Shown here piece by piece: positions 22,013-34,313 of a stretch of 64,000 nt of DNA. The notes under the pieces were generated by a model. That model worked only from the letters and a program-made list of their open reading frames with translations. It was not told where the DNA came from and searched no databases. The stretch lies in assembly GCA_029216955.1 (NCBI GenBank), contig JANAVB010015600.1, forward strand, positions 40,375,156 to 40,439,155, given 5' to 3'. The stretch is from Iris pallida (taxonomy: Eukaryota > Streptophyta > Magnoliopsida > Asparagales > Iridaceae). The position numbers and the translations under genes are program-made. Position 1 is the first letter of the stretch, and each line of letters begins with the position of its first letter.

Positions 22013-23049
22013 GTGGGGGTTGCTCCTGCATGTGAACTAAGTCTGGATGCGCCAACTCTCCTTACAAACCCGCATGCAAAGTTTTGTGATGCATGCAACA
22101 TGGGTTGTAAGGCAAAACTTCCTTCCGCTGACTTACACGACATGATAAATCATAAGCGTAAAGCGAGGAAGAACATAACAATTCATAGTGCACATCTGTG
22201 CACCAGTATTGTTATCAACTGTTGTTGCTCCAAAGCAACAAGTGTGCATCAGAGAAAGTTCGTGTTTCAACGGCTGTACTTCTCTGACGACGAAAAGCCA
22301 CTGTGTGTTTCATCCAACATGGCTTCATGGGGTCCCCCTTACGGAAGCCCCAATCAAAGACGGTGGACTACGAACCCAACTTTCTCTCTCAGTTCTGCGA
22401 GAAGAAGAAGAAGAAGTCTACCAACATATGGCCAGCAGGCTGTCACATCTGAAGGAGTTTATATGGGTACTCGGTCTAAGGCGAGATTCTGTATGGACGA
22501 CGAAGACTCCCAAGCTGGGGGTAGTATTCCATCAGAGTCTGAAGCAGATGACCTTCACACTGGGGGTATCCTTCCAGAGGACGACGATCTCTCCGAGTCT
22601 GATGGCGACTATCTACCTCCTTTACCTGAAGATGAAGGACTTATCCATTCGGAGACAGACAATATCAGCACCAGTTGTACCGTTTCCTATGTTCATCCTC
22701 GCATCTTATCTACATACATGGCAGACGGAGAAAGACCTGAAGAAGCCAGCGATCAGACCAGCAAACGACTAGAGGGTCTTGAAACATCATTCGTCAAGAT
22801 CACCGATATTCTTACCAGTATTATGGCAGTTCAAGCAGCTGGGGCTGTTCCTCCACCTCAACAAAATATCTCGGCTCACACTAGTCCGGCTCATAGCAAC
22901 AACCCTCCTTCGCTAAAAAAAGGAGTATTATTCCGTTACGCCCCCTCCAAATCTTACAAATGCTGGGGATGGTCCTTCACCAATGACGCCTGACAACCAT
23001 TCAACAGCCGTTTCCCAACACCTGCTCACTCAACAGGATGCAATTGATT
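22013..23049 (+). pseudogene. Tat 1 gag, N-terminal part
   Basis: The protein is hydrophilic and acidic (ESEADDLHTGGILPEDDDLSE region), followed by TYMADGERPEE and a coiled segment (LEGLETSFVKITDILTSIMA). The arrangement matches the Tat 2 polyprotein around its TYMVDGNTDEP segment. A frameshift lies in an A-run at 22915-22922, after which the frame used at 22983 continues to the Tekay insertion point at 23050-23054. The protein resumes in the same order at 39053. Confidence 0.8.
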
Positions 23050-23054
23050 CCCTG

Positions 23055-25944
23055 TGTAATGTCTGTGGTTCGTATTACGTATTTTGGAATACGTGTACGT
23101 ATTTTATCTTGTATTGCATGATTCCTTGCTTAGTTTTCTTCTTGGCTTGGTTTATTCTTGGGTTGGGTTCGGCTAGGCTTGGTTTTCTTTGGTTTATTAT
23201 GAACCAAGAAGAGAACCACCTACCTACCACCACCTTTAGTATTTATTACCCATTCTTCCTTCTCTCTCTTTATTACTCTTCTTCCTTCCTCCATTAACTT
23301 CTTTACCTACCAGAGGGAGGGAGAGAGAGGTCTAGGCAAGTGTATCTTGCTTCATAGAGCAACTCCAATTTTATTGCTTTATTCTCTTCCTTACAGCATT
23401 TTAACTTACTTTAGTACATGTCATTTCCACTTTCCATGGCTAAATTCTTATAGATCTAAGTTTACTTTATTTTCAAAATTCTTGGGTTTTGATCTACTTA
23501 ATATTGTTACTTCTAAGTTTTGATGGTTCCATGTTGTAGAGAATTTCATTCTGTCCCGTTTTGACCTATGAAAGTCCGGCTTTGGGCTCCGGATGATGGA
23601 GTTATGGAGCTTGAGAACTTGGCTCTCATGGTGTTCTTCTTCTCGAAAACTTGGAGAAGAAGAACAGTGCAGACCGCATGAACTCCCCTTAGCCGTATGG
23701 CAGCACTTGACCGCATGAACCTTCATGCGGTGAGTCTTCCAGCCGCATAGGCTTCGGCATAATCCGAGCCGCATGAACTTGGTCCACCTGTAGCCGCATA
23801 GGCGCATGACCCCGCTAACCGCATAAGTGCATGGCTCGTCCAGCCGCATAAGACCTTGCTCCCTGCAGACCGCATGAAGACCTTATATATTTAGCCGCAT
23901 ATGCTCGTGATCATTCAGCCGCATGTGGACCTGCTTCCTCCCAGTCGCTTAGGCCTTCTTTCCAGCCGCATGAATGCTCTGACTCAGTCGCATGCACCCT
24001 CTCTTCTTGCTGGCCGTATAGGCCGCAGTCTCCCACTGCCGCATGAAGCCCTTTGTCTCCAGACCGCATGTGCTCCCTCCTTCTCAACCGTATAAGGCCG
24101 AGTCCCTCCTCGGCCGCATGAGGGTTCATCCTCTGCGAACCGCATGAAGTCCCCCTCTTCCGCGGACCGCATGAGACTCAACTTCCTTGAGCCGCATGAT
24201 GGCTTATTTCCTTCTGGCCGCATGGTACCCCGCCGCATGACCCTGAACTCCCCCGAGCCGCATGCATTCCCTTAAGACCCGAGTCTTCTCCAGCCACATG
24301 GGCTGCTTACTCCCTGGCCGTATGAGATCATTCTTGGCCGCCTGTGCCCGAGCCGCATGGCTCTTTTCTTGGCTTGTATTTTATCATGTAATTATTAACT
24401 CATGTCTTGTAATTCACTTGGGTTTCTTCATGAATGCTTGCACTTTATCTTCCTGCACGTGTACCATGAACACGACAGTGACCCGTAGTGGTGCACTCCT
24501 GACAAGTGAACATGACATGACCTGATAGTGGCCCGTCGTGGCGCACTCTTGAACAGTAAACTTGACATGATAACCTGGAATGATATATCTTGATAAGCTG
24601 TTGCGACGGCTACCTGACATGACATGACCTGTATAATTAATTCGGACACCGTGGGCGATTGTGCTTGTACAAATAATCCAGTCCTGTATTGCATCATGTC
24701 TAGGATGGGACTCCTGAGTACCACGGTCAGGAGTACCTACTGAAATGGACTAAGGCTAATAACTAGATTAATACATTAGTCATAAAGAGATCTCCCAGCT
24801 ACAGACAATCCCGTTACCTGGGCACGCCTGGGATCTATAGCCTGCCGTCGAGTAGGGCACATTTCCAGCACACTGTCATGTGTTGCACCCTTCAAGCTAC
24901 CTAGGGGTACATGCGTTTCCTGGACGATGTACCCACCTGAATTCAACCCCTAATTTCGACCTGGGTAACCTGGATGGTCTGCAGGGCTTGTGGCTGTGGA
25001 ATAATCTCACTGCATCTTGCTAGTAACTAGGCCTGTGATAACCCTAGTTAGTTAAAGTATCAAGCCGTACTCATTGCTTGGCCGTGATTGATTGAATGAG
25101 GAATAATCTGTCTAGTCTTGATCCTGTACAAATTGTTTCATGTCTTGATTTTCTTATATTATCTTGCTGATAAATGGGAGAAACCAAGTTCGGTTCAGAC
25201 GAAGGATTACAATCCCGGTCCTTGTTTGGTTTAAGGATTGTAACCTGGTTATCTGAATGGTCCCATGGTTATCTTACCGTATATCCTCGTGATGTTATAT
25301 TATCTCCAGTTTTACTATATATTATTATCTTCTGTGCTAATTGCTGGTTTTAGTTCCTAAGTAAGCTTCCTTGTGGCACTTGCTCTTTCTGGGATCTGAC
25401 CCAGCTGGTTTTGTATGGCCAGATTTCGGAGCAGCTCCAGAGGATCTACCAACTTTCCTGCCCGATGGTGACCACCAGACGTAACCAGGGCAACGAATGG
25501 GTTATTTTTGGCTCTCCCACTCTATTGTAAAAATATTCTTTTGAGGCGTTTAGCCGACGAGCACATGTTTAGCTCGGTTGTACCTTTTACTTACTGTCTG
25601 TCTACGGGCTATAACATGATTGACAGATCCTAGGGTTGATCATGTATGACTAAAACTCTTGCTAGTCCTAATATTTTGTAACGACTAGCTTCATGATCAG
25701 CTGAATATGTAATGTTTGGGACGCCTTACTATTGTATTTGGTGATCTTACATCTTGTAACATTTACTTACTTGCTTGTGATTAAGACACTAGGCATGTTC
25801 ATGACCTTAAGAGACTGTTGGCTTGTAGTTAAACCCTCATGTATCTAGACAGCCGTGACCGTATAGCGAGATGGAATCCATTTTATATACGTAGCTGGCT
25901 ATGTCTGCCCCCGCTCTCCAGTATTCTAGTTCTGGGGTGTGACA
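23055..25944 (+). repeat. 5' LTR of Tekay element 1
   Basis: It starts TGTAATGTCTGTGG and ends GGGGTGTGACA, and aligns along its whole length with 36159-39050, with scattered substitutions and few indels. The first half contains the CCGCATGA array (about 23676-24360). After the LTR comes TGGTTTAAATGGTGGCCC; only the first four bases fit the usual tRNA-Met primer, but GGTGGCCCATGCA is shared with the post-LTR sequence of Tekay element 2. Confidence 0.93.
23676..24360. repeat. CCGCATGA motif array in Tekay 5' LTR
   Basis: The octamer CCGCATGA and variants (CCGCATAG, CCGTATGA, CCGCATGT) occur roughly thirty times at intervals of about 20-35 bases, mostly in plus orientation and often preceded by AG. 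Sequence between copies is not repeated. The same array in the same order is present in the 3' LTR. Confidence 0.9.
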
Positions 25945-26739
25945 TGGTTTAAATGGTGGCCCATGCAAGTCTTATAAATCAAGATATGTGAGGGTTTACC
26001 GAATAGATGTCTCAATCAGTATTCGCCCTTGATCTCTGCTCGTATCTTCTGAATCCCTGGATTCTTTGTCACGACCCGTACCCACCGTGAGGGTACGAGT
26101 ACGTAACAGCGCCCAGCCTACGCCGCAGTGTCGGCGGTAGAACGCTGTTCTAGGTCATGAACTATAACTACATAACATGAATATACTCTCCGAAAGGAGG
26201 CCAACACAGAGGTACAACTCAATCACAATCTAGAGATAGAATATGGCACGATAAAATAGATAAGAGAATCCTCAACTGAGGTACAACAGAAATGAAATAC
26301 AAGTCTCAACATCTCTACAATATACAACTCTGAAACAAGACAACAGCTAAACATGAAAGATAGAACAGTCTAAGCTATCTATCTACACTATGCAAGGTAT
26401 CGTCCTCAGCAGCTGCCTGAACCTCCCCAGGGGTCCAGGTCGTGAGTGTCATCTAGGCAAACTCCAAGTAAGGGTGCAGGGTTCCTCATCATCCTCTGTA
26501 AAATTTTCAACAGGTCCAGTCAGGACGGGAGCGAGCACAAAATATCTCACGCAGTTGATATCAAGTTAGGAAATATAAAGCGTGAAATAGAGTAAGGTAC
26601 ATGAAATGCCGAAAGAAAGAAGTATATGAAAAACAGTAGAGATTTGATAACAGGAAATATCTAAATATGATAAGTAAGAACTGTAAGCCTACTGCGATTT
26701 AGAGTACAATATGGTTATGTAAACGGTCTAGGAAAATGC

Positions 26740-26990
26740 AATAGTAACTCCATTGTACGTGGGTGTACAATAGACATATACAATAGTTATACAATCTTGT
26801 ACAATAGGATTTGATTACATAACCAATTCTACTCCCCCTCCCCAATCAATACACAAGGATCCACTCTAGTTACGTTATCTTGCACAATAGTGTACAATGT
26901 TATACAATGGATGTACAATATTATACAATAGATGTACAATGTTATACAATAGTTGTACAATGTTATACAATAGTGTACAATGGTCTATCC
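26740..26990. repeat. TGTACAAT/TATACAAT tandem array
   Basis: Repeats of TGTACAAT and TTATACAATAG, in units of about 20 bases, are densest at 26890-26985. They lie in the reverse-inserted LTR, in its 3' quarter. Confidence 0.8.
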
Positions 26991-27371
26991 CTGGGACTCA
27001 TGTGATACTGAGAGTACAATATACACAAGGAGTATACAAGGATATAGGTATTCAATAAATACAATATGGAAGTGAAACGCACATCACAATATGTATCTAG
27101 TGAATACAAGGGGATAACATCCCAAAAGGAGATCCAAATAGTACCAATCCGTGATAACAATCGTGTCAGCATCAAGTACAGTAATCTAGAGCAAGAATAT
27201 AAATCCATGCAAGTATGAAACGGTCAGAGAATGTACTCGCCTCGTATCTGAATGTCTGAAGTAAATGTACTGTCCGAGATGAGATACCTGACTCCTAGTT
27301 AGAGCAACACAAGTCAAGATGTATACAGGGGATGATAAATGTAATCTACTATGCATCTGCATGCTGTCTAG

Positions 27372-27436
27372 GTCAAACTAGACTAAAGTCAACTCTTGGT
27401 CAACTCTAGTCAACTAGACTGGTCAAACTAGGTCAA
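27372..27436 (-). promoter_or_regulatory. W-box (TTGAC) cluster in solo LTR
   Basis: Six GTCAA (TTGAC on the minus strand) occur within 65 bases. The cluster is about 1.3 kb from the LTR 3' end, equivalent to the larger cluster in the 57942 LTR. TTGAC(C/T) is the WRKY factor core site (established knowledge); use here is inferred. Confidence 0.5.
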
Positions 27437-27606
27437 GCCTAAGCCAAACAAGTCTAACAAGTCTCACTAGGCCTAACCAAGCCTAGTCTAGCAATCACAC
27501 ACCAATCACAAGGCTATACAAGCCTAGACAAACCATCACACATTTACCTATAGGCTATGCCATTACACTATCTACATCATATTACCACATTACAAGTCAC
27601 ACCAGG

Positions 27607-27654
<48 letters not shown>

Positions 27655-27732
27655 CACTCACATATATATGTATATAGGGAAGCTATTAAGAGCTAGATTA
27701 CAATTCTATATCACATTACATATTACCTAGGT

Positions 27733-27822
<90 letters not shown>

Positions 27823-27836
27823 TATACATAGAGGGG
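27607..27836. repeat. Two TA microsatellites in solo LTR
   Basis: (TA)n runs at about 27607-27652 and 27735-27830. The related LTR at 57942 has a corresponding (TA)n block at about 60595-60710, so this is a family feature. Confidence 0.9.
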
Positions 27837-29778
27837 GATATGTAATCAAGCAAATGGGTGTGTGTGCATGAGTGTAATCTGTGTGCAGTTGTGTCAAGGT
27901 GACAGGATCAATACAATGTGTAACTGATAGGAATATCAAGTAATGTGTGGTTTATATGGGCTGTTAGAGGACTGTTTATAGGCTGTTAATAGGAGCAAGG
28001 GGACTGAAATTTAGAGTTGTACAAGGGTTGGTTTAGGACTATTTTGATGGTGGTGGATGTGGGCTGTAACAATGCTGGGTTGGGGTTATTAATATGTGGA
28101 CTTGTTGGCTGAAATGAGGGTTACTTATAGGCTAACATAGGGCTGGCCAATGGGGTCATTTATGGACTGGTTTGATGGCTGGAATGTGGCTAGTTAAGGA
28201 CTGTTATGGACTGCTAACATGGTGGTTTAGGGACTGGATTGGGGCAGCATATGGACTGGTTTTGGGGATGGTTTGGGACAGGTAATAGACTAAGTTTTGG
28301 GACAGCTACAAAGGGTGTTAAGGACAGGTTTTGGGACAACCAAGGGGTAGGTTTTAGGGACTGTTTTGGACTGTCATTGGGGACAGTTTTGGGGTTGATA
28401 TGGGACAGCAAATAAGGTTTAAGGGGACTGCTACTAAGGACTGGTAAGAGTGCCCTGTGTGTGTAGATTGATTTCAGTTGTGTGTGACAAGTGTGGAGGG
28501 GTGATATATGAGGGTGTGTCATGTGTTACCACATGACAGTTAGCCAATAGGGTGTGCATATATGTGATCATGTGAGAGTGTGGCCTGGTGTGCTCCTGTG
28601 TTCAAGAAAAGTAGAACCTATGTGACAGGAAATGGAAAGGACAGTGAGCATAAATTGGAACCAATTTAACAGTTAACAGGTTATGAATGGTATTAGTCCA
28701 AATATCTAAAGTAATTTCAGTTCAAAGGAAATCAACATTTGACAGTAAAAGGGAAAGCAATCTCAGGTTTTTATAAACTTGGAAATTCCCAGTTTTTAGT
28801 TAACAAAACAACAATCTCAGGATAATGCAACTGTGTTTTCATGAACCCAATTCCCAAACAATCTAACATTCAAAATAATTTTCAATTTCAATCAAAACTC
28901 ACTTTTGAACAACAATCTCGGTTTTTTTCATCACCAAACTTCAGTTTTCTTCATATATATACCAATCTCAGTTTTCATTAACATTTGAAAGTCAAACTCA
29001 ATTCGAAAACCTACTTTAATCAAATCAAAACTCAATTTCAGTTGGAAAACTAGGATTTAATGACAAAGCCAAATCAGTATAGTATCAGTCCACATATACA
29101 TGAATCTTAACATGACAATTTAATCATCAAATCAGTTTTAGAAGGGGGGGTTAAAACCAGAAATTAATTCAAGGTCTGTGTTCCAGTTAACTGGGTTCTC
29201 ATGAACAATAGGGGGTCTATGTGTGTGTGTGTGTCAACCATTCATCAAGTTCACTAAAGCATGATTTTAAATTTCAGGAAATGAATTCAGTTTATGTTAC
29301 TGTGTATCAGTACTCAGGTTAGGAATGAACAGTGACATGAAACATTAAAAAGACTCATTCATATCAGTTTAAAAAGAACATGAACTATTAACAATTTCAA
29401 TCCAACACAATGTCTAATTCACATTCACAACCAAAAACCAAATTCAAATGTAAACATTAAGCTACCATGAGCTAGCAATATGTGGGAGTCTAGATTGACC
29501 ATTTAACAGCATTCCAATAAGAAAAATAGATCGCCAAAGTTCATATTACAAAACTGGAAAAAAAAATCAGTAGCATGTATCAGGAATGACAGTTTTGAAC
29601 CCAATTCGAACACCACAACAATTCAAAAACCAAAATTAGCAGTGTACAGAGGTGTCCCACATGTGTATGTGTCATGGAGGAGGTGTCTCGTGTCCATACA
29701 AGGGGACACGAGGTGTCCAAAACAGGAGAAACATGAATATCAGTAAACAGTGGGTGCACAGGCTCGTGCGGGCGTGCA

Positions 29779-29833
29779 CACGTGTCTAGCACGCGACACA
29801 GGCCACGTGGAGACACGTGGCCATGTACACGTG
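29779..29833. promoter_or_regulatory. Cluster of four G-boxes (CACGTG)
   Basis: CACGTG occurs at 29779-29784, 29804-29809, 29814-29819 and 29828-29833. CACGTG is the core site for bZIP and bHLH factors in plants (established knowledge). It lies in a CG-rich 600-base stretch of the reverse LTR that has no counterpart in the 57942 copy. Confidence 0.5.
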
Positions 29834-31530
29834 TTCGCCAGGGGTTAGGGTAGGTGTCCAACTGCCTGAAAGGAGCCCACATTGTGTCGTGTCCAAACTA
29901 CAAGCCCGTGTCAGTGCGTGTTTTCAACAGTGCGACGTGCAGTGTGAAATCGGTACGGGTGGGATTTCTCCCAATCCGCTCGATAAGATGAGCTAAAAAT
30001 TGGTCTGTGTCATGTCAGTCATGTGTCCTAAGTGTCACCAAAATTTTATCTTAAATAGTATCGTGTCGTGTCCGCTAGGACACCCGAACAGCAGGGGACA
30101 GTGTTCGCTGTGTCGTGCACGGGTTCCTGTGTCCAAAACCGACACGAATCGACACCAAAACACAAAACAATCTTCACAAAAATTAATACACGCATGAAGA
30201 TCTATAGATCTATGCAATCACATTTCAAAAATACGAAAATCGAATCCTTAGTGGCATTTCTACAAACACCTAGGTATCCTATTGGATACGTGTCCGATAC
30301 GGACACAAAATGGGTCCACCAAGACACGAAACTAATTCCTACAGTTAGGGGACTCCTAGGGCTGTCCAAATATGCAAGAAAACTGGAATTTCATGGAGAG
30401 AATGAGAAGTTACCTATTGGTGTTCTTCTCCTAAAGAAGCTTCAAAATGGGGGATCCTTCATGCTAACCCCAAAGCTCCAAATTGTCCCAAATTTGAGAA
30501 TGACCTCCATAAACAGTAGGGGAAGGAAATTTAGATCACTATGGAAGAAGTTGCAATGAAAATGGACTACTATTGAATAAACTATGAAGAAGTTTCAATG
30601 GGGAACAAACCTTTCCTTAGAAAAATGAAGGGATGAATAAAAAGGATGCACAAACTTTGAGAGAGATTTTATAGTGTTGGGGGGGGGGGGGGTCCCTAGG
30701 CTGGTCATAAATGCTAGGGCTAGGGCTTTAGGATGAATCTAATGGCTCTCATTCCATCTAGCCTATTCAATGGCCTAGAGTCTAGTTTTCACACATGACT
30801 TAAATGCAACTTAGTTAACTCTAACTATCATGACTAAATCAAAACTAATCAATACTAACCATCACTAACCATGGCTAGCTAAGTCTAGGTATGACTAATC
30901 TAGGTTAGGTCAATCTAGGTTAGGTTAAACACAACACAAGGCAATCAATTAAATGATATTAAAATCATACCACCCCATTAATTATATTAAATTCCAAATA
31001 AATATATATTAAATTCAATTAATTCAAAAAGACCAAAGTACCCTCAAGCTAAAAATAATGAAGTACCCTAATCACATGACTAGGCTCTAGGGTAGACAGT
31101 CTCTACGGTTTCACTAGCAAAACACCAAAATCACAAGTCATAATTTTAAATAGCTTAAAATTAATTAAAAATCACCAAAAATCATAATATAAAATAGACA
31201 TCAATAAATAATAATTATAATTTTAAAATTTCAAAATTACCCTCATTTGGAAAACTGGGCGTTATATTTTCGTCCTGATCATATGCTTGTATCGTTGATC
31301 TGTCTTGGTCCTTCCTTATTGTTTCCCATGTCGCCTTTTTTAGCGACATCGTTCCTGGACCTGCCGGTCAGTAAGGCGGAGCACTTCCCGTGGATAAGCA
31401 GCAACCCGGGGATCAAGCCCAGCATTCCGGAGTAGCCTCCAGGGTCGTGCCTTCTGGCGGAGAGACACCAGTCCAGCCAGTTCAGCCTGTAGAACCTGAT
31501 GATGGCACTTTGGTATGACTCGTCAGGACC

Positions 31531-32671
31531 TTGATAGCTTCCCAAGATCTTCGAGGAGATGCCTTGCACCAGGCAGTGACGGATGCTCTGACCAGAGGAG
31601 GTCATCAGGGTAACAGCACGGCCAACAGCTTCAAGCGCTTGAACCCTCCCTTCTTCGACGGAAGTGAAGATGCGATCGCCGCAGATGCTTGGCTTCAGGA
31701 TACAGGTGATTCTAGAAGCAGCCAGGACCCCAAAGAAGGAGAAGGTAGCCGTGGTGCACCTGTAGTTGCTAGATCTTGCCCGCAGCTGGTGGGCGGCTCA
31801 GGCCGTTGGATTAGCAGCACCCATTGCTTGGGCGATGTTCAGAGAGAGATTCCAGACCAAGTATGATGCTGTAGCTCGGTATGATCTACAGATGAGGTTC
31901 ACCAATCTGAAGCAGATGGGCAGAACGGTCGACGGATATGCGGTCGAGTTTTCGAGACTCAGTCGGTTTGCTCCCACTTTGGTGGCAACCGAGTATGATA
32001 GAGCCCAGCGGTTTCAGCGGGGGCTTCACCTGGAGATTCTATTGGCAGTTGAGCAGTTTGAGCATCAGACTTTTGATGCAGTCTTGAGAGCAGCTAGGAG
32101 GCATGAGTATGCCTCCCAGAGGATTGTGGATAGGGCCGAAGGTCGGAAGAGATCCCACGGCCAGATGAATCAGTCTTCAGCACCAGCCCCGGCAGCCAGG
32201 GCTTTGACTATTGGAGCTCCGAGGCGGGTGGCCTCCGTGACGTCGGTTCAGAATTCAGCCCCGGCGTACCCTCAGCAGCAGAAGCAGAAGCAGTCTTCCG
32301 CAGTAGGATGTTCTCATTGTGGGAAGCCAGGCCATGTAGTGTCAGAGTGTCGCAGGGCACAGGGATTGTGTCTGGCTTGTAGAGCAGCAGACCATAGGGT
32401 TGGATCCTGCCCGAATAGGGGTGGTTCATCATCATCCAACCTTTCTAGCTCTTTGGTGAGAGGACCAGCTCCGGTCCAGCAGCAGCAGTATCCATTGCCG
32501 AGGCCCTTGCCGCCTCAGTCCCAGGTATTCCAGCAGCAGAACCCCCAGCAGCATACTCAAGCCCAAGCCTTGAGTCAGAGTAGGCACCGAGGATTTCAGC
32601 AGAGGGGACCAGCACCCCGAGGGCATAGTCAGGTTATGGTGATGACCGCAGAGGAAGGATTGGCACCATGA
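31531..32671 (+). pseudogene. Tekay 1 gag
   Basis: The gag core begins near FKRLNPPFFDGSEDAIAADAW (frame at 31531-31700), then shifts frame near 31700. The second frame reads VILEAARTPKKEKVAVVHL, a TAG at 31763-31765 where CAG is expected, and LARSWWAAQAVG. Two zinc knuckles follow, CSHCGKPGHVVSEC (about 32308-32349) and CLACRAADHRVGSC. It ends in TGA at 32669-32671, where CGA would give gag-protease readthrough. Gag packages the element RNA; this copy cannot be made whole. Confidence 0.88.
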
Positions 32672-33250
32672 GAGATAGTGGCAGGTACTATTCTTGTCAA
32701 CTCCTTTCCAGCTTCAGCTTTATTTGATTCTGGTGTATCACATTCTTTTATGTCTGCACGATTTGCGACACGGATAGGATTGGAGCCCGAGTCATTATCA
32801 GTAAGGCTCAATATACTTACTGGTAACAGACTTGTGGGAGTCGATAGGGTGTTTTCCTCGTGTCGGGTCGTAGTTAGCGGTAAAGAATTTCCTGCTAGAT
32901 TGATAGAATTCCCGATGGCCGATTATGATGTGGTCTTAGGGATGGATTGGTTGAGGAACCAGTATGCTAGAATAGACTGCCATATTGGCAGGGTTATTTT
33001 TAGCATTCCAGGAGAGTCAGAGTTTTCCTTCTCTCGAGGCGAAATTGAGCCTTCTCCTCCAGTATTGCGGATGGCAGTAGCAGCAGTACAGTTGCCCCGG
33101 ATAGTCGAAGAGTTTCCAGATATTTTCCCAGAAGAGCTTCCAGGTATGCCGCCAGAACGGGAGATCGAGTTCACCGTAGACTTGATTCCCGGGACAGCCC
33201 CAGTGTCAGAGAGAGTCTACAGGATGACGCAGTCCACAGGATGGCACCTT
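32672..33250 (+). pseudogene. Tekay 1 aspartic protease region
   Basis: It carries LFDSGVSHSFMS with a normal DSG active site (about 32720-32755) and the ADYDVVLGMDWL flap-side motif (about 32920-32955), followed by the linker towards RT (FPDIFPEELPGMPPEREIEF). It is in frame with gag after the TGA at 32669. A 17-base insertion bounded by ACAGGATG repeats (33221-33245) shifts the frame before RT. Confidence 0.88.
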
Positions 33251-34313
33251 CAGAATTGGAGATCTTGTACAAGATGATTAAAGAACTTTGAACCAAGGGA
33301 TTCATTCGTGCTAGTGGATCACCTTGGGAAGCCCCGATGCTTCTTGTGAAAAAGAAGGATGGTATGTCCAGGTTATGTGTTGATTATCGTACCCTGAACT
33401 CAGTGACAATCAAGAACAGATACCCTCTCCCGAGGATAGATGACTTGTTTGATCAGCTCAAAGGGGCAGTAGTATTCTCGAAGATTGACTTGCGTTCAGG
33501 ATATCACCAGATCAGGGTCAGAGAGAAGGACATCCCGAAGACAGCTTTTAGATCGAAGTATGGGCATTGGGAGTTCCTTGTTATGCCCTTTGGAGTGACC
33601 AATGCGTCGGCAATATTCATGGATCTCATGAATCGTATCTTCATGCTTTACTTGGATCAGTTTGTGATTGTGTTCTTTGATGACATCCTGGTCTACAGCA
33701 AGAGTGAGGCGGAGCATGAGCAGCATCTCAGAATCGTCCGTCAGATTCTCAAAAAGTACTAGTTATATGCCAAATTCAGTAAATACGAGTTCTGGCTCGA
33801 CCGTATTTCGTACTTGGGTCATATCATCACCAGAGGAGGAGTAGAAGTAGATCCCCAGAAGATTGTGGCTATTGAGTCATGGCCAGTGTCCAGCACCGTT
33901 GCAGAAGTTCGTAGTTTTCTTGGATTGGCCGGCTACTACCGGCGGTTTGTTTCAGATTTTGCTCGGATTTCAGCGCCCTTGACCCAGTTGACCCGCAAGG
34001 ATGTGCAGTTCGCTTAGACTGCAGAGTGTCAGAGTTCTTTTGAGCAGTTGAAGCGAGGCTTGATGACGGCTCCTATTCTTACACTTCCAGATGGAACCGG
34101 AGGATTCTCGGTATATTGTGATGCTTCATACAGAGGTTTGGGATGTGTTCTGATGCAGCATGGGAAGGTAATAGCTTATGCGTCACGTCAACTTCGTGAA
34201 CATAAGAGAAATTATTCTACCCATAACTTGGAGCTGGCAGCAGTAGTGTTTGCACTCAAGTTGTGGAGGCACTACTTGTACGAAGATAGGGTAGAGATTT
34301 TCACCACCACAAG
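33251..34313 (+). pseudogene. Tekay 1 reverse transcriptase and RNase H
   Basis: RT motifs: [45 protein letters not shown] and FFDDILVYS, with both catalytic Asp residues kept. The RNase H-like part follows: [27 protein letters not shown] and [12 protein letters not shown]. The frame is broken by TGA at 33289-33291, TAG at 33760-33762 (Gln expected), TAG at 34015-34017 (Trp expected) and a one-base loss near 34307. These enzymes copy the RNA into DNA and remove the RNA strand. Confidence 0.92.

Larger units (their letters stand above)
26067..31266 (-). repeat. 5.2-kb Tekay-type LTR inserted in reverse (solo LTR)
   Basis: Read on the minus strand it begins TATAACGCCCAG and ends GGGTACGGGTCGTGACA-like, matching the start (TGTAACACCCAC) and end (GGGTACGGGTCATGACA-like) of the LTR at 57942-62203. 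Similarity is clear over several hundred bases at both ends; the middle differs in length and content. No protein gene lies inside and no internal domain adjoins, so it is best read as a solo LTR. The terminal TG has become TA. Flanks (TTCTT and TTTTC) do not give a perfect duplication. Confidence 0.75.

Noticed and set aside
22188..22772. 194-codon frame overlapping Tat 1 gag
   Set aside because: Shadow frame of the gag N-terminus, which has the conserved TYMADG segment in the other frame.
23984..24238. Cys/Arg/Gly-rich minus-strand frame (also at 37074-37400)
   Set aside because: Produced by the CCGCATGA array read in reverse; it lies within an LTR and is not conserved as protein between the two LTRs.
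23676..24360. CRISPR-like look of the spaced CCGCATGA array
   Set aside because: The repeats are only 8-10 bases, vary in sequence, and lie in a plant retrotransposon LTR; the same array with the same spacers is in the other LTR.
30068..30559. 163-codon frame in the reverse-inserted LTR
   Set aside because: No recognisable domain, lies inside an LTR, and the related LTR has no counterpart.
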